Source: an uncultured Eudoraea sp. (GTDB lineage: Bacteria > Bacteroidota > Bacteroidia > Flavobacteriales > Flavobacteriaceae). Taken from it: a stretch of DNA of 41,688 nt. The DNA is taken from the NCBI RefSeq assembly GCF_947258525.1, contig NZ_CAMYIP010000157.1:27549-69236 (forward strand), given 5' to 3'. The notes below the pieces were generated by a model, which worked only from the letters and a program-made list of their open reading frames with translations, made no database searches and was not told the origin of the DNA. This document shows positions 16,238-25,857 of the stretch, piece by piece (the stretch's first letter is position 1; each line of letters begins with the position of its first letter). Position numbers and translations under genes: made by a program.

Positions 16238-18403
16238 ATGAATAAATCTTTCGTTCTGAATTTTCTTGTTATTTGTTTTATAAATTTCGCACCTGCGCAA
16301 CAAAAAAAGATCTCTTTGGAAGAACTTTGGTCGGGGGCCTTTGTAACCGAAAACATGGAAGCCATTTATCCTTTAAAAAATGGGAAACACTACACGGTAC
16401 TGAATACAGATAAAGTTACAGGAGTTGTCAGCATTGATAAATATGATTATAGTACCCTGGAGAAGTTAGAAACTGTGGTCTCTTCGCAGGAGATACCTTC
16501 AAAAGCAGCATTTAGTTCATATTCCTTTAGTACAGACGAGTCCAAAGTATTACTGGCTACAGAAGAGGTGCCAATATACAGGCGTTCCAAAGTGGGGATT
16601 TATTATATTTATGACCTTACCACTAAAGATATCATTCAAATTGCAGATACCTGGATTCAGGAACCCACCTTTTCACCGGATGGGGATAAGGTAGTCTTTG
16701 CAAACAATAACAATTTATATCTTTTTAATATAGCCGACAGTAACATAGTACAAATAACTTCTGACGGGGAAAAGAATAGTATTATTAATGGTATAGCCGA
16801 TTGGGTATATGAAGAGGAATTTAGTATTGTCAGGGCATTTGAATGGAACTCGGACGGTACAAAAATTGTGTTTTTGAGGTTTGATGAGACCGATGTTCCA
16901 GAATTTGCTATGGATGTTTATGGTACCGATTTATATCCTTTTCAATATATCTTCAAGTACCCTAAAGCCGGTGAAAATAATTCGGTTGTTACCTTGCATT
17001 CCTATGATGTTGAATCAAAGAATATTTCAAATATTTCACTCCCGGACTCCTATTATATACCCAGGATAACCCGAATGAACGATTCAAATCATATAAGTGT
17101 TCAAACGTTAAACCGGCACCAGAATAATTTGAATTTATACGCTGTAGACCTTCAAAAAAATACAGCATCCCTTTTACTCCGGGAAAAGGACCAGGCATAT
17201 GTGGATGTTACTGATAACCTCACTTTTCTGCCTGATGACAGCTTTATCTGGACCAGCGAAAAGGATGGATATAACCATATTTACCTGCATTCCAAAAGCG
17301 GGGAATTGATGAACCAGATTACCAGTGGCGACTGGGAAGTGACAAATTACTATGGGTATGATCCAAACAAGGACAGAATTTATTACCAATCAACGGAAAA
17401 TGGATCAATTAACAGAGATGTATATGGTATTGATATTAACGCTAAGAATAAGAAGCGCTTGTCTTCCAACATAGGGACCAATTCTGCCAAGTTTAGTGCA
17501 GATTTTACTTATTTCATAAATGAGTTTTCCAACTCCACTACACCTAACCAATTTACACTGCACAAGGCTAAATCGGGGGACAAATTAAAAGATATCCTGG
17601 ATAACAAGGAGCTTTCGAACAAACTGGCAGGATATGAGATGAGTCCAAAGGAATTTTCTACGATATCGGTCAACGGTAATGAATTGAATATGTGGATGGT
17701 AAAGCCGAAAGATTTTGATCCTTCCAAAAAATATCCTTTATTGATGTTTCAGTATAGCGGGCCGGGCTCTCAACAAGTAGCCAATACCTGGATGAGCTCG
17801 AGGGATTATTGGCACCAGATTCTGGCTTCGGAAGGATACATTATAGCTTGTGTGGATGGCAGAGGAACCGGCTTTAAAGGTCGTGATTTTAAGAAAGTGA
17901 CTTACTTGAATTTGGTGAAATACGAAACTGAGGATCAAATTACAGCGGCCAAAAAATTAAGTGAAAATTCATTTATAGACCCTGATAGAACAGGGATTTG
18001 GGGCTGGAGTTTTGGCGGTCATATGTCTACAAACTGCTTGCTCAAAGGCAGCGATACCTTTGAAATGGCTATTGCAGTTGCACCAGTTACCAGTTGGCGT
18101 TTTTATGATACCATTTATACAGAACGATTTATGAGAACCCCGGCTGAAAATCCCGGAGGTTATAATGAGAATTCACCTTTTAATTACCCCGAGTTATTAA
18201 AGGGAGATTATTTGTTGATACATGGTTCCGGTGATGATAATGTACATGTACAGAATAGCATGAGAATGATAGAAGCCCTTGTACAGGCCAATAAGCAATT
18301 TGACTGGGCAATTTATCCCGACAAGAACCACGGAATTTATGGGGGTAATACCAGCCTGCATTTATATACTAAAATGACCAATTTCATAAAAAACAATCTA
18401 TAA
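16238..18403 (+). CDS. Dipeptidyl peptidase IV (S9 family)
   Basis: A 721-residue serine peptidase that removes N-terminal X-Pro/X-Ala dipeptides. It has a signal peptide (about 1-20), an eight-bladed propeller (about 40-480) carrying the double-Glu anchor DWVYEEEF (Glu192/Glu193), which binds the substrate amino terminus, and an alpha/beta hydrolase domain (about 485-721). The catalytic triad is Ser591 (GWSFGG), Asp666/667 (GSGDDNVH) and His698 (KNHGIYGG). It is likely periplasmic or surface-linked. Two peptide transporters follow, so released dipeptides can be taken up at once. Length and motifs are typical and the gene is intact. Confidence 0.95.
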   Translation: MNKSFVLNFLVICFINFAPAQQKKISLEELWSGAFVTENMEAIYPLKNGKHYTVLNTDKVTGVVSIDKYDYSTLEKLETVVSSQEIPSKAAFSSYSFSTDESKVLLATEEVPIYRRSKVGIYYIYDLTTKDIIQIADTWIQEPTFSPDGDKVVFANNNNLYLFNIADSNIVQITSDGEKNSIINGIADWVYEEEFSIVRAFEWNSDGTKIVFLRFDETDVPEFAMDVYGTDLYPFQYIFKYPKAGENNSVVTLHSYDVESKNISNISLPDSYYIPRITRMNDSNHISVQTLNRHQNNLNLYAVDLQKNTASLLLREKDQAYVDVTDNLTFLPDDSFIWTSEKDGYNHIYLHSKSGELMNQITSGDWEVTNYYGYDPNKDRIYYQSTENGSINRDVYGIDINAKNKKRLSSNIGTNSAKFSADFTYFINEFSNSTTPNQFTLHKAKSGDKLKDILDNKELSNKLAGYEMSPKEFSTISVNGNELNMWMVKPKDFDPSKKYPLLMFQYSGPGSQQVANTWMSSRDYWHQILASEGYIIACVDGRGTGFKGRDFKKVTYLNLVKYETEDQITAAKKLSENSFIDPDRTGIWGWSFGGHMSTNCLLKGSDTFEMAIAVAPVTSWRFYDTIYTERFMRTPAENPGGYNENSPFNYPELLKGDYLLIHGSGDDNVHVQNSMRMIEALVQANKQFDWAIYPDKNHGIYGGNTSLHLYTKMTNFIKNNL

Positions 18404-18419
18404 GTAACTAAAACAAGCC

Positions 18420-19873
18420 ATGGATAAAACAAAAAAACCAGTTCACCAGAGAGAACTCTTTGGACACCCTGCCGGACTCTATATACTTTTTTTGACTGAA
18501 ATGTGGGAACGTTTCTCCTATTACGGAATGCGTGGCATCCTGGTGTTATACCTGACTGCACAAACAAGGGGTGACAATCCCGGACTGGGCTGGTTAGACG
18601 GAGAAGCATTGTCCTTATACGGATGGTACACCATGTTGGTCTATGTAGCTTCAATTCCGGGAGGTATTATAGCCGATAAGATAATAGGACAAAAAAGAGC
18701 GGTTATGATAGGTGGCTTTTTACTGGTTGCCGGTCATGGTATTTTATCTATAGAACTTATGTGGGCCTTTTACTCTGGCTTAGGACTGATCATCGTCGGG
18801 GTAGGAATGCTTAAACCCAATATATCTACTGGGTAGCCGACATGTGGGGTTGGCATGCAGGATTTGGACTGGCCGCTATTGGGATGGTCCTGGGGCAGGT
18901 AATCTATCTTTCCGGCCAAAAATACCTTGTTACTGTAGGGAATAAACCCAAAGAAAAGGAGATTAATAGTGAGGATGTGTCTATTAAGGATATTTTTATG
19001 CAACAATTTAGCACCCGTATACCGCTAACTATTACTTTGTTTTTGGCAGTGGCTTCCAGTGTTGTAGCATGGAATTTTATTGAAGACCAAAGGCTGGCCT
19101 ACATAATTTTCTTTATTTTCCTGTCCGTTGTAGTGGGTATGATGTTCACCATATACCAGGACCTACATTCTCAAGTTGAAAAGGACCGTTATTTAGTATT
19201 ACTGCTTTCATTTATTATTGTAATTGTCTTTTGGGGAGCTTTTGAACAGGCAGGTGGCCTGATGAATTTGTACGCTGAGAACAGGACGGACCGCTTCTTA
19301 TTTGGTTATCAAATTCCTGCAGCGGCTTTCCAGTTTTTCAATCCTTTTTATATAATTGTATTTGCGGTACCTGTAGCTAATTTCTGGATGTGGTGGAAGC
19401 ACAGAGGAAAAGAAGCCTCTTCCCTTTTTAAAATGGCCAATGGAGTTATAATAATGGGCTTAGGATTCGTTTTTATGGTGTTTGCATCTATGCAATATGA
19501 GACCTTAGGTAAATCTGCCCTATATTGGTTAGCGCTGGCCTATCTTTTCCATACAATAGGAGAATTATGTGCGTCTCCGGTTGCACTCTCTTTTATAACA
19601 AAACTGGCACCGATTAGATATGGTGCCCTTATGATGGGTGTTTATTTTGCCGCTACAGGATTAGGTAATAAAGTTGCCGGACTCATAGGGGAATCGGCTT
19701 CGGAAGCCGGAGAACTTAACATCTTTGCCGGAATAACTATTTTCTGTGTCATTTTTGGTCTTTTGGTTATTGCCCTTTTAAAACCATTAAAACGGCTTAC
19801 ACACAAGGCGGAAGATTTACGTCCGGAGCAAACCAAAGATGAAACTGAAGGCTTTGAGCTAGCCGATGAATAA
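18420..19873 (+). pseudogene. Broken POT-family di/tripeptide transporter
   Basis: A proton-dependent oligopeptide transporter (MFS) split in two frames. 18420-18836 encodes helices 1 to about 4, with the ExxERF-type motif EMWERFSYYGMR and KPNIST, then stops at TAG. From about 18835 the frame changes to VADMWGWHAGFG and stays open to 19873. Compared with the intact neighbour at 19927, about 36 residues between KPNIT and GYLAENFGW are missing. That is a deletion of roughly 109 bases (3n+1) that also shifts the frame. The downstream ATG at 18842 could start a fragment, but it would lack the first four helices. It lies 16 bases after DPP-IV, so it was part of the same operon. Confidence 0.88.
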
Positions 19874-19926
19874 GAAATGGCCAGCGTTAATACAAGTACC
19901 AGATAAAACAAACCAAACTAAAATAA

Positions 19927-21711
19927 ATGAATACTGATATCGAGAATCTGTTTAAGGATAAGGTCTTAGGCCATCCGGCAGGATTAATGGTTTTATTTTT
20001 TACGGAAATGTGGGAACGCTTTTCATTTTATGGAATGCGTATTCTTTTAATTCTTTTTCTCACCGCACCATTTGCAAGTGATAATCCGGGATGGGATTGG
20101 CCACGTGAGCATGCCCTGGCACTGATAGGAACCTATGCTTCTCTGCTATATTTAACCCCAATTATAGGAGGATATATTGCCGATAAATTTACAGGATATC
20201 GCATAGCTGTTGTAATAGGTTGTGCTATTATGACTCTGGGTCATGCTTTTATGGCATTGGAAACTACGACTACTTTTTATCTGGGTCTTGCTTTTTTAGT
20301 TATCGGAACCGGTTTTTTTAAACCCAATATTACTTCTATTATTTCCGAAATGTATAAAGGCAAAGAATCCAAAAAAGATGGGGCCTATACTATTTTTTAT
20401 ATGGGTGTAAATGCCGGAGCTTTTTTTGGGATGATGCTATGCGGGTATTTAGCGGAAAATTTTGGCTGGTCCTGGGGCTTTGGGCTGGCAGGTATTTTTA
20501 TGTTTTTAGGAATGATGCAATTTTTACTGGCTAAAAATCTTTTTGGCGATGTTGGTGGTAAACCAAGTAAAATATACGAAGTAGAATTGCCGCAAAACAT
20601 TAATGAAGAGTCTCCTAAACCTATCGAAGAGGAAGAGACGACGGAAAAATTAAATCCGTTTTTAACTCTTGACTATATATTAATCGTTCTTTCCGCTGTT
20701 GGTGGATTACTTTACCTTTTTAACGACCCAATTGAGAAGATAAGTGGAGAGAATTTATTGCCTTTTGAAGTTTTGGGTTTATCAGGTTCTAATTTTATTG
20801 TACTCTTCGCTCTGGTTTTGTTTCTTATACTATTGGTTTCAAGGATTTCGAGGTATATTCCTTTAGTGAGAGACAGGATTATTGCAGTTGTTTTCTTTGG
20901 GATTTTTACTGTAATTTTCTTTGCAGCTTTTGAACAGGCACTGGGTTCTATGACCTTGTTCGCAAGGGACTATACCAATAGAAATTTGGTGGGATCAGCA
21001 GCCATGATTTTCAAAGTAGTGGATGCCCTGCTTACAACTGTACCCCTCTTGATTATTACCTGGGTTTTATATCTCTTGTTTAAAAAAACGTATTCCAGAA
21101 TTGCTTTATCAAATATTGTTTTGGCATTGGCATTTGTCGGAATTTGGGGATTGGTTGTTTATAGGTTGTTTGATAAATTTTCACAAGAGGGAAACCAGAT
21201 CGACGCATCTTGGTTTGGAATTTTAAACTCCTTTTTTATAATTACGTTAGCCCCATTATTTTCAAGGTGGTGGGAGAGTAAATATAATCCTAGTGCTGCC
21301 ATGAAGTATGGTTTGGGATTAATACTTCTGGGACTTGGATTTGCAATTTTGTCGTATGGTTCTGCCGGCGTTGTACAGGGGTCAAAAACCGCTTCGGTAA
21401 GTATGATTTTTCTTATTCTGGCCTATTTGCTTCATACCATGGGAGAATTATGTCTTTCACCCGTTGGACTGTCTTATCTGAGTAAACTGGTCCCGGCCAG
21501 AATGATTGGCTTTATGTTTGGCATTTGGTATCTGGCAATAGCTATAGGTCAGAAGACGGCAGGTACTATGGGCGGAATGATAGATAAAATTTCAGAACAA
21601 TATTCTTTAAGCACATTCTTTCTGATGTTTACCCTGGTGCCCATTGCTTTTGGTGTTATTTCTATAGTTCTAAACCCGGTTTTAAAAAGACTTATGCATG
21701 GGGTGCGTTAA
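19927..21711 (+). CDS. POT-family proton-coupled peptide transporter
   Basis: A 594-residue inner-membrane symporter for di- and tripeptides with about 12-14 membrane helices. The proton-coupling motif TEMWERFSFYGMR is near residue 25, FKPNITS and YTIFYMGVNAGAFFG mark the family signature, and LCLSPVGLSYLSKL marks the C-terminal bundle. It follows the broken paralogue by 53 bases and DPP-IV further upstream. This intact copy probably carries the uptake function alone. It ends 1 base from the stop of the opposing comEC-like gene, with no terminator visible between them. Confidence 0.94.
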   Translation: MNTDIENLFKDKVLGHPAGLMVLFFTEMWERFSFYGMRILLILFLTAPFASDNPGWDWPREHALALIGTYASLLYLTPIIGGYIADKFTGYRIAVVIGCAIMTLGHAFMALETTTTFYLGLAFLVIGTGFFKPNITSIISEMYKGKESKKDGAYTIFYMGVNAGAFFGMMLCGYLAENFGWSWGFGLAGIFMFLGMMQFLLAKNLFGDVGGKPSKIYEVELPQNINEESPKPIEEEETTEKLNPFLTLDYILIVLSAVGGLLYLFNDPIEKISGENLLPFEVLGLSGSNFIVLFALVLFLILLVSRISRYIPLVRDRIIAVVFFGIFTVIFFAAFEQALGSMTLFARDYTNRNLVGSAAMIFKVVDALLTTVPLLIITWVLYLLFKKTYSRIALSNIVLALAFVGIWGLVVYRLFDKFSQEGNQIDASWFGILNSFFIITLAPLFSRWWESKYNPSAAMKYGLGLILLGLGFAILSYGSAGVVQGSKTASVSMIFLILAYLLHTMGELCLSPVGLSYLSKLVPARMIGFMFGIWYLAIAIGQKTAGTMGGMIDKISEQYSLSTFFLMFTLVPIAFGVISIVLNPVLKRLMHGVR

Positions 21712-21712
21712 T

Positions 21713-23737
21713 TTATTTTATTTCTAAAATAAATGCCCCTTTTTCACCCGTATAGTAAAATGGCAACTTTCTGTCTGAACACGATTTTTGCCATCTTTCG
21801 ATATCACTCCTATAATTGCTTCCATCGGCAATAATTTTTTTAGGTTTAATAGAGTCCAGGAAGCGGTTAAAATTTACTTTGGGCGAATTACTGAGCAAGA
21901 CATAATCAGTTTTCGGCAGTTTATGGAAGATCATTTCAGAATTATTCAAGATCAATAAACTGTAGTCTTTAATTCGATAGCTGTTTTTTAAGGTTTTGTA
22001 CTCTACTTTTTGGATCTTTTCTTGTACCACAAGATTTTTAATCAGGTTTGTCACAGCAGTAGTATCTGAGCAATTTACTTCTGCGGAAATTCCATTCTTA
22101 TAGAGTAGGGCGGAGGTTCCGGTTTTATGAAAAATGATAATCTTCTGTTCCCTGCTTTTTATTATTGTAGAAGAAATAAGCCACAATTGTATGGCAATAA
22201 CAGATAAAACTACTGCAAGAACGTTTTGAAATTTCTTCTCTTTGAGACTTTGTACCACTGTAAAAATTAGAATATAGCTAACTACAAGCTGCACAAAATC
22301 AAACGGAATATCAATGAAAATAAAGGATTCCTGTTGGGCTACCCATTCAATAAGCTCATTCATCATCCTAATGACTCTATTGTATATTTCAGACAATTTA
22401 TTTGGCAGCAAATCTGTAAGCATAAGGGCTATTACAAGAAAGCCCATTCCCAGGATTAATCCCAAAAATGGTATAATCATAAGATTAGAGATAAAAAACA
22501 AACCCGGGAACTGGTGAAAATAAAAAAGGCTTAGCGGTAGTACACCAATTTGTGCAGCTATGGAAACCGATAATAATTGCCAGCATTTTTTAAGAATAAT
22601 ATTTTCGGGATTCCAGAAGTGCTGCAGCTTGGGGAATAACCAAAAAATGGAAAAAACAGCTGCATAACTCAATTGAAACCCAACTTGAAAAAGTAGCATT
22701 GGATCATAAGTCAACAAAATAAAAAACATGGACAATGCCAGGATATTAAATGTGCTCGTGGGACGGTTCAGATACAAAGCGTACGCAACGAAAGAGAACA
22801 TGCTAACTGCTCTTATCACGGAAGGTGATAGACCGGCTATGAAGGCGTATCCCCATAAAATACCCACAGTAATTATCAAAACAATTGTCTTTCCCCTGGG
22901 TAATCGTTCTAAGGGTTTTAGCAGAAATTTACATAACAATAATACTATTCCAATATGCAATCCAGAAACAGCCAGGATATGCACCGCGCCAGCGTTCTTA
23001 TAATTAGTATATACTTCCTCACTTAATTCATGGCGCTGTCCCAGAAGCAGGGCCTGGATAATTCCAAGTTCATTTTCACCAAAATTGGACTTCCCTAAGC
23101 CTGATATAATTTTTTGTCTTAAGGCTGCAGTCAAACCCAATAAAGTTAAAGAAGCATTTTGACTGATAAAATAATCCCGACTGTTTACTTTAACTTGATA
23201 GTTAATTCCTAGTTTTTCAAGATAATTATGATAGTTAAATTCATATGGATTTAGAGGTAAACCAATTTCATCAATCGGACTTAGTGTATAGATCTCATCA
23301 TCTACTTTGAATTTATGCTTTAAAGTGTCTTTTTTAGAAATAAGAAGAATTCTTCCATTTGACGGTATACTGTCAATCTTAATGACTTTAGCAATATAGC
23401 GCTGATTATAGCTATTTGATTTTAGGATTTCGTGGATTTTAAGATGTAAATATTGTTCAGCAGGAAGCCTGAAGTTGGCGTAATATTTTGTATTATTTTC
23501 AGGTAAACTTAGAGCCACAGCCATCAGCCCTATACAAATTGTACACAATAAAGAAAGAATACCAAAAGGCAGATTATCCAGAATATTTTTACGAGTCCGG
23601 GATATACCCAGTAAAAATATGAGCCCACAAGTAAGACTTGTTGCCAACCAAAGGGAAATGGTAAAATTATACCCTATAAGTATTCCGAAAATCAGAAACA
23701 AAGTGAGCTTTACCGGAATAAAATCCAATAATTTCAT
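21713..23737 (-). CDS. comEC: ComEC/Rec2-family DNA-uptake channel protein
   Basis: 674 residues. It has N-terminal membrane helices and a DUF4131-like OB region (about 40-190), then the Competence membrane domain (about 220-500; LLLGQRHELSEEVYTNYKNAGAVHILAVSGLHIG is characteristic, split here as QALLLGQRHELSE and ILAVSGLHIG). The C-terminal region (about 520-674) resembles a beta-lactamase-like fold in layout but has no HxHxDH metal motif. The family translocates single-stranded DNA through the inner membrane in natural transformation. Whether this short form is active cannot be told from sequence. It is the last gene of the minus-strand group, 130 bases after the NlpC/P60 gene. Confidence 0.85.
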   Translation of the reverse strand: MKLLDFIPVKLTLFLIFGILIGYNFTISLWLATSLTCGLIFLLGISRTRKNILDNLPFGILSLLCTICIGLMAVALSLPENNTKYYANFRLPAEQYLHLKIHEILKSNSYNQRYIAKVIKIDSIPSNGRILLISKKDTLKHKFKVDDEIYTLSPIDEIGLPLNPYEFNYHNYLEKLGINYQVKVNSRDYFISQNASLTLLGLTAALRQKIISGLGKSNFGENELGIIQALLLGQRHELSEEVYTNYKNAGAVHILAVSGLHIGIVLLLCKFLLKPLERLPRGKTIVLIITVGILWGYAFIAGLSPSVIRAVSMFSFVAYALYLNRPTSTFNILALSMFFILLTYDPMLLFQVGFQLSYAAVFSIFWLFPKLQHFWNPENIILKKCWQLLSVSIAAQIGVLPLSLFYFHQFPGLFFISNLMIIPFLGLILGMGFLVIALMLTDLLPNKLSEIYNRVIRMMNELIEWVAQQESFIFIDIPFDFVQLVVSYILIFTVVQSLKEKKFQNVLAVVLSVIAIQLWLISSTIIKSREQKIIIFHKTGTSALLYKNGISAEVNCSDTTAVTNLIKNLVVQEKIQKVEYKTLKNSYRIKDYSLLILNNSEMIFHKLPKTDYVLLSNSPKVNFNRFLDSIKPKKIIADGSNYRSDIERWQKSCSDRKLPFYYTGEKGAFILEIK

Positions 23738-23867
23738 GGAGTTTATTTGGTTGATTGTACCAGCTCTTAAAGTAGCGTTGGCTACTGAATGTTAAGTTCA
23801 GTCAGGAAAAATTAATTGAAATGAATAATTAGACAAAACAATCCTTATAAAATAATGTAGTATGCAA

Positions 23868-24425
23868 TCATAGAACTCTGGTGGCCTTTACAAAGGCATA
23901 GTTCCAGAATCCTTCCTGTAAAGAAGAAACAATAACTCCTCTAGAAGAGGTAGCATGAATAAATCTTATATCACGCCCATCTACAGCAACTACAAGTCCG
24001 ACATGATTAATTTTTTTTCCTCTCTTACTGGTTTTAAAGAATAGAAGATCTCCTTTGGATACTTTGTTCAATTTAATTTTCTTACCCTCGTCAGCCATTT
24101 GAGAGGATACGCGCGGTAAGGGAATATCATTTTCTCCGAAAGAAACATAGAGAAGGCCCGAACAATCCATACCCTTTTTTGTGGTTCCACCGTACTTATA
24201 TCTTACACCGGAATAAGCCATGGCAGTATTGATAATTAGATCTGCTTTTTCGAGGACGACAACCTTTACTTCAGGTTCAGGAGTAGTTTCTGCTGCTATT
24301 ATAGTGTCTTTATCTGCTGCCGCAACAGTAACAGTTCGTTCCTTGCCATAGGTGGTTTTCTTTTTTACAATACCACATCCGGTTAGGAGTATAATGATAA
24401 AAAAAACAAAAATCTTTCTGTTCAT
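23868..24425 (-). CDS. NlpC/P60 (C40) peptidoglycan hydrolase lipoprotein
   Basis: 185 residues with a lipobox (LLTGC, Cys17), so lipid-anchored. The NlpC/P60 domain spans about 62-185, with catalytic Cys88 (MDCSG), His141 (INHVGLV) and a third polar residue, His157 (FIHATSSRGV). These enzymes cut D-Glu-diaminopimelate bonds in peptidoglycan. A low-complexity Val/Ala/Thr linker (about 30-60) joins anchor and domain. It lies 33 bases after lpxB, probably in one operon. Confidence 0.92.
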   Translation of the reverse strand: MNRKIFVFFIIILLTGCGIVKKKTTYGKERTVTVAAADKDTIIAAETTPEPEVKVVVLEKADLIINTAMAYSGVRYKYGGTTKKGMDCSGLLYVSFGENDIPLPRVSSQMADEGKKIKLNKVSKGDLLFFKTSKRGKKINHVGLVVAVDGRDIRFIHATSSRGVIVSSLQEGFWNYAFVKATRVL

Positions 24426-24458
24426 CCCGGGCTATAAATGATCTTCCAGGAAATAAAT

Positions 24459-25571
24459 TTAAGCATTTTCTATAATAAGTGTAGCAGTTTTATTACTTGC
24501 ACCTTTACCACCAAGCTTTTTTTCCAACTCTTTATACGCCATTAATTGCAATTCGCGAGCCGGGCCATCCAGAATTTTGGTTAACTCCAGCTTCAGGTTT
24601 TTTGCGGTTAAATCTGCCTGAATCAGTTCTTTTACTACTTCCTTATCCATAATCAAATTAACCAGTGAAATGTAATCAAGCGTAATTATTCGTTTCGCAA
24701 TCTGATAGGAAATCCAGTTGCCTTTGTAGCAGACAACCTGGGGAACTTTAAATAAAGCGGTTTCCAGGGTAGCAGTACCGCTGGTTACCAGAGCCGCGTG
24801 TGAATGGCTCAGTAATTCGTAGGATTTGTCAAAAACAAGGCTTACAGCATAGTTTTTTAAGAATTCTGAATAGAAATCAATGTCCAGGCTCGGGGCTCCG
24901 GCTATTACAAACTGGTATTCTGAAAATGATTTTGTAATCTTTAACATCAGGCCAAGCATTTGCCTGACCTCCTGTTTTCTGCTACCTGGAAGGAGTGCAA
25001 TAATTGGTTTATGCGGATCCAGATTATGTTCATTTCTAAATTCCTGTTCACTGCCAATATCAATTTGTCCAATCGCATCAATTAATGGATGCCCCACAAA
25101 ATTTACAGGGTAATTGTGTTTTTTTTCGTAGAACTCTTTTTCAAATGGCAGAATGACATACATGGCATCAATATCTCTTTTGATATTTTTGATCCTACCT
25201 TCCCTAGAAGCCCATATTTGAGGTGAAATGTAGTAGTTAGTGCGGTATTTATTTTCTTTTGCCCAGCGTGCGATTCTCAAATTAAAGCCCGAATAATCAA
25301 TAAAAATTATGACATCCGGATTATAGGATTCAATATCATCTTTACAGAATTTAATATTTTTAAGGATGGTGTTAAGATTAGTGAGAACCTCTGCAAAACC
25401 CATGAAAGCCATCTCCTTATAATGTCTAACAAGTGTACCGCCGGCTTTTTGCATTTGGCCACCACCCCAACAACGAATTTGGGCATTGGTATCTTTAGCA
25501 AGAATTGCTTTAATAAGATTTGATCCATGTAAATCCCCGGAAGCTTCACCTGCGATGATATAATACTTCAT
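24459..25571 (-). CDS. lpxB: Lipid-A-disaccharide synthase
   Basis: 370 residues, a GT19 glycosyltransferase that joins UDP-diacylglucosamine and lipid X in lipid A synthesis at the inner membrane. The N-terminal AGEASGDLHGSNL (about 4-16) and FIDYSGFNLRIA are characteristic, with the C-terminal LVTSGTATLETALF substrate region. Length is typical. It starts 1 base after the stop of the small membrane gene, which itself overlaps surE, a linked order seen in flavobacteria. Confidence 0.95.
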   Translation of the reverse strand: MKYYIIAGEASGDLHGSNLIKAILAKDTNAQIRCWGGGQMQKAGGTLVRHYKEMAFMGFAEVLTNLNTILKNIKFCKDDIESYNPDVIIFIDYSGFNLRIARWAKENKYRTNYYISPQIWASREGRIKNIKRDIDAMYVILPFEKEFYEKKHNYPVNFVGHPLIDAIGQIDIGSEQEFRNEHNLDPHKPIIALLPGSRKQEVRQMLGLMLKITKSFSEYQFVIAGAPSLDIDFYSEFLKNYAVSLVFDKSYELLSHSHAALVTSGTATLETALFKVPQVVCYKGNWISYQIAKRIITLDYISLVNLIMDKEVVKELIQADLTAKNLKLELTKILDGPARELQLMAYKELEKKLGGKGASNKTATLIIENA

Positions 25572-25572
25572 T

Positions 25573-25857
25573 TTAGAAAATCTTATAATAGAGAATAACC
25601 AAAGCAGTTAGCAGAGTGGCGATCAATACCCCCTTTGCTCTTTGATCCCTTCTAATTTTTAGAAAGCCAAAAAAGGCGATCAGATTTAAAATTGCGCCCA
25701 GGGCCAATAAACTGCCAATATGCCCTTGCTGAATTGCTGCATTGAATGTTTCTGTAATCCCAAAATCAGAAAACAAAAGTATGTACAAAAGTGTGCCTGT
25801 AATATTGGCAATAATACCTACTGCGAAACCAATTATTATTTCCTTTTTATTATTCAT
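25573..25857 (-). CDS. Small three-helix membrane protein
   Basis: 94 residues with three hydrophobic stretches (about 7-29, 47-66 and 77-92) and a basic loop (KIRRDQRAKG). It overlaps surE by 8 bases and ends 1 base before lpxB, so it is translated with them. The family and role are not recognised. Conserved placement between surE and lpxB argues it is real. Confidence 0.75.
   Translation of the reverse strand: MNNKKEIIIGFAVGIIANITGTLLYILLFSDFGITETFNAAIQQGHIGSLLALGAILNLIAFFGFLKIRRDQRAKGVLIATLLTALVILYYKIF

Noticed and set aside
18842-19873. Independent 343-residue transporter gene
   Set aside because: It is the C-terminal two-thirds of a POT protein; the first helices lie in the upstream frame 6 bases before, so one broken gene is the simpler reading.
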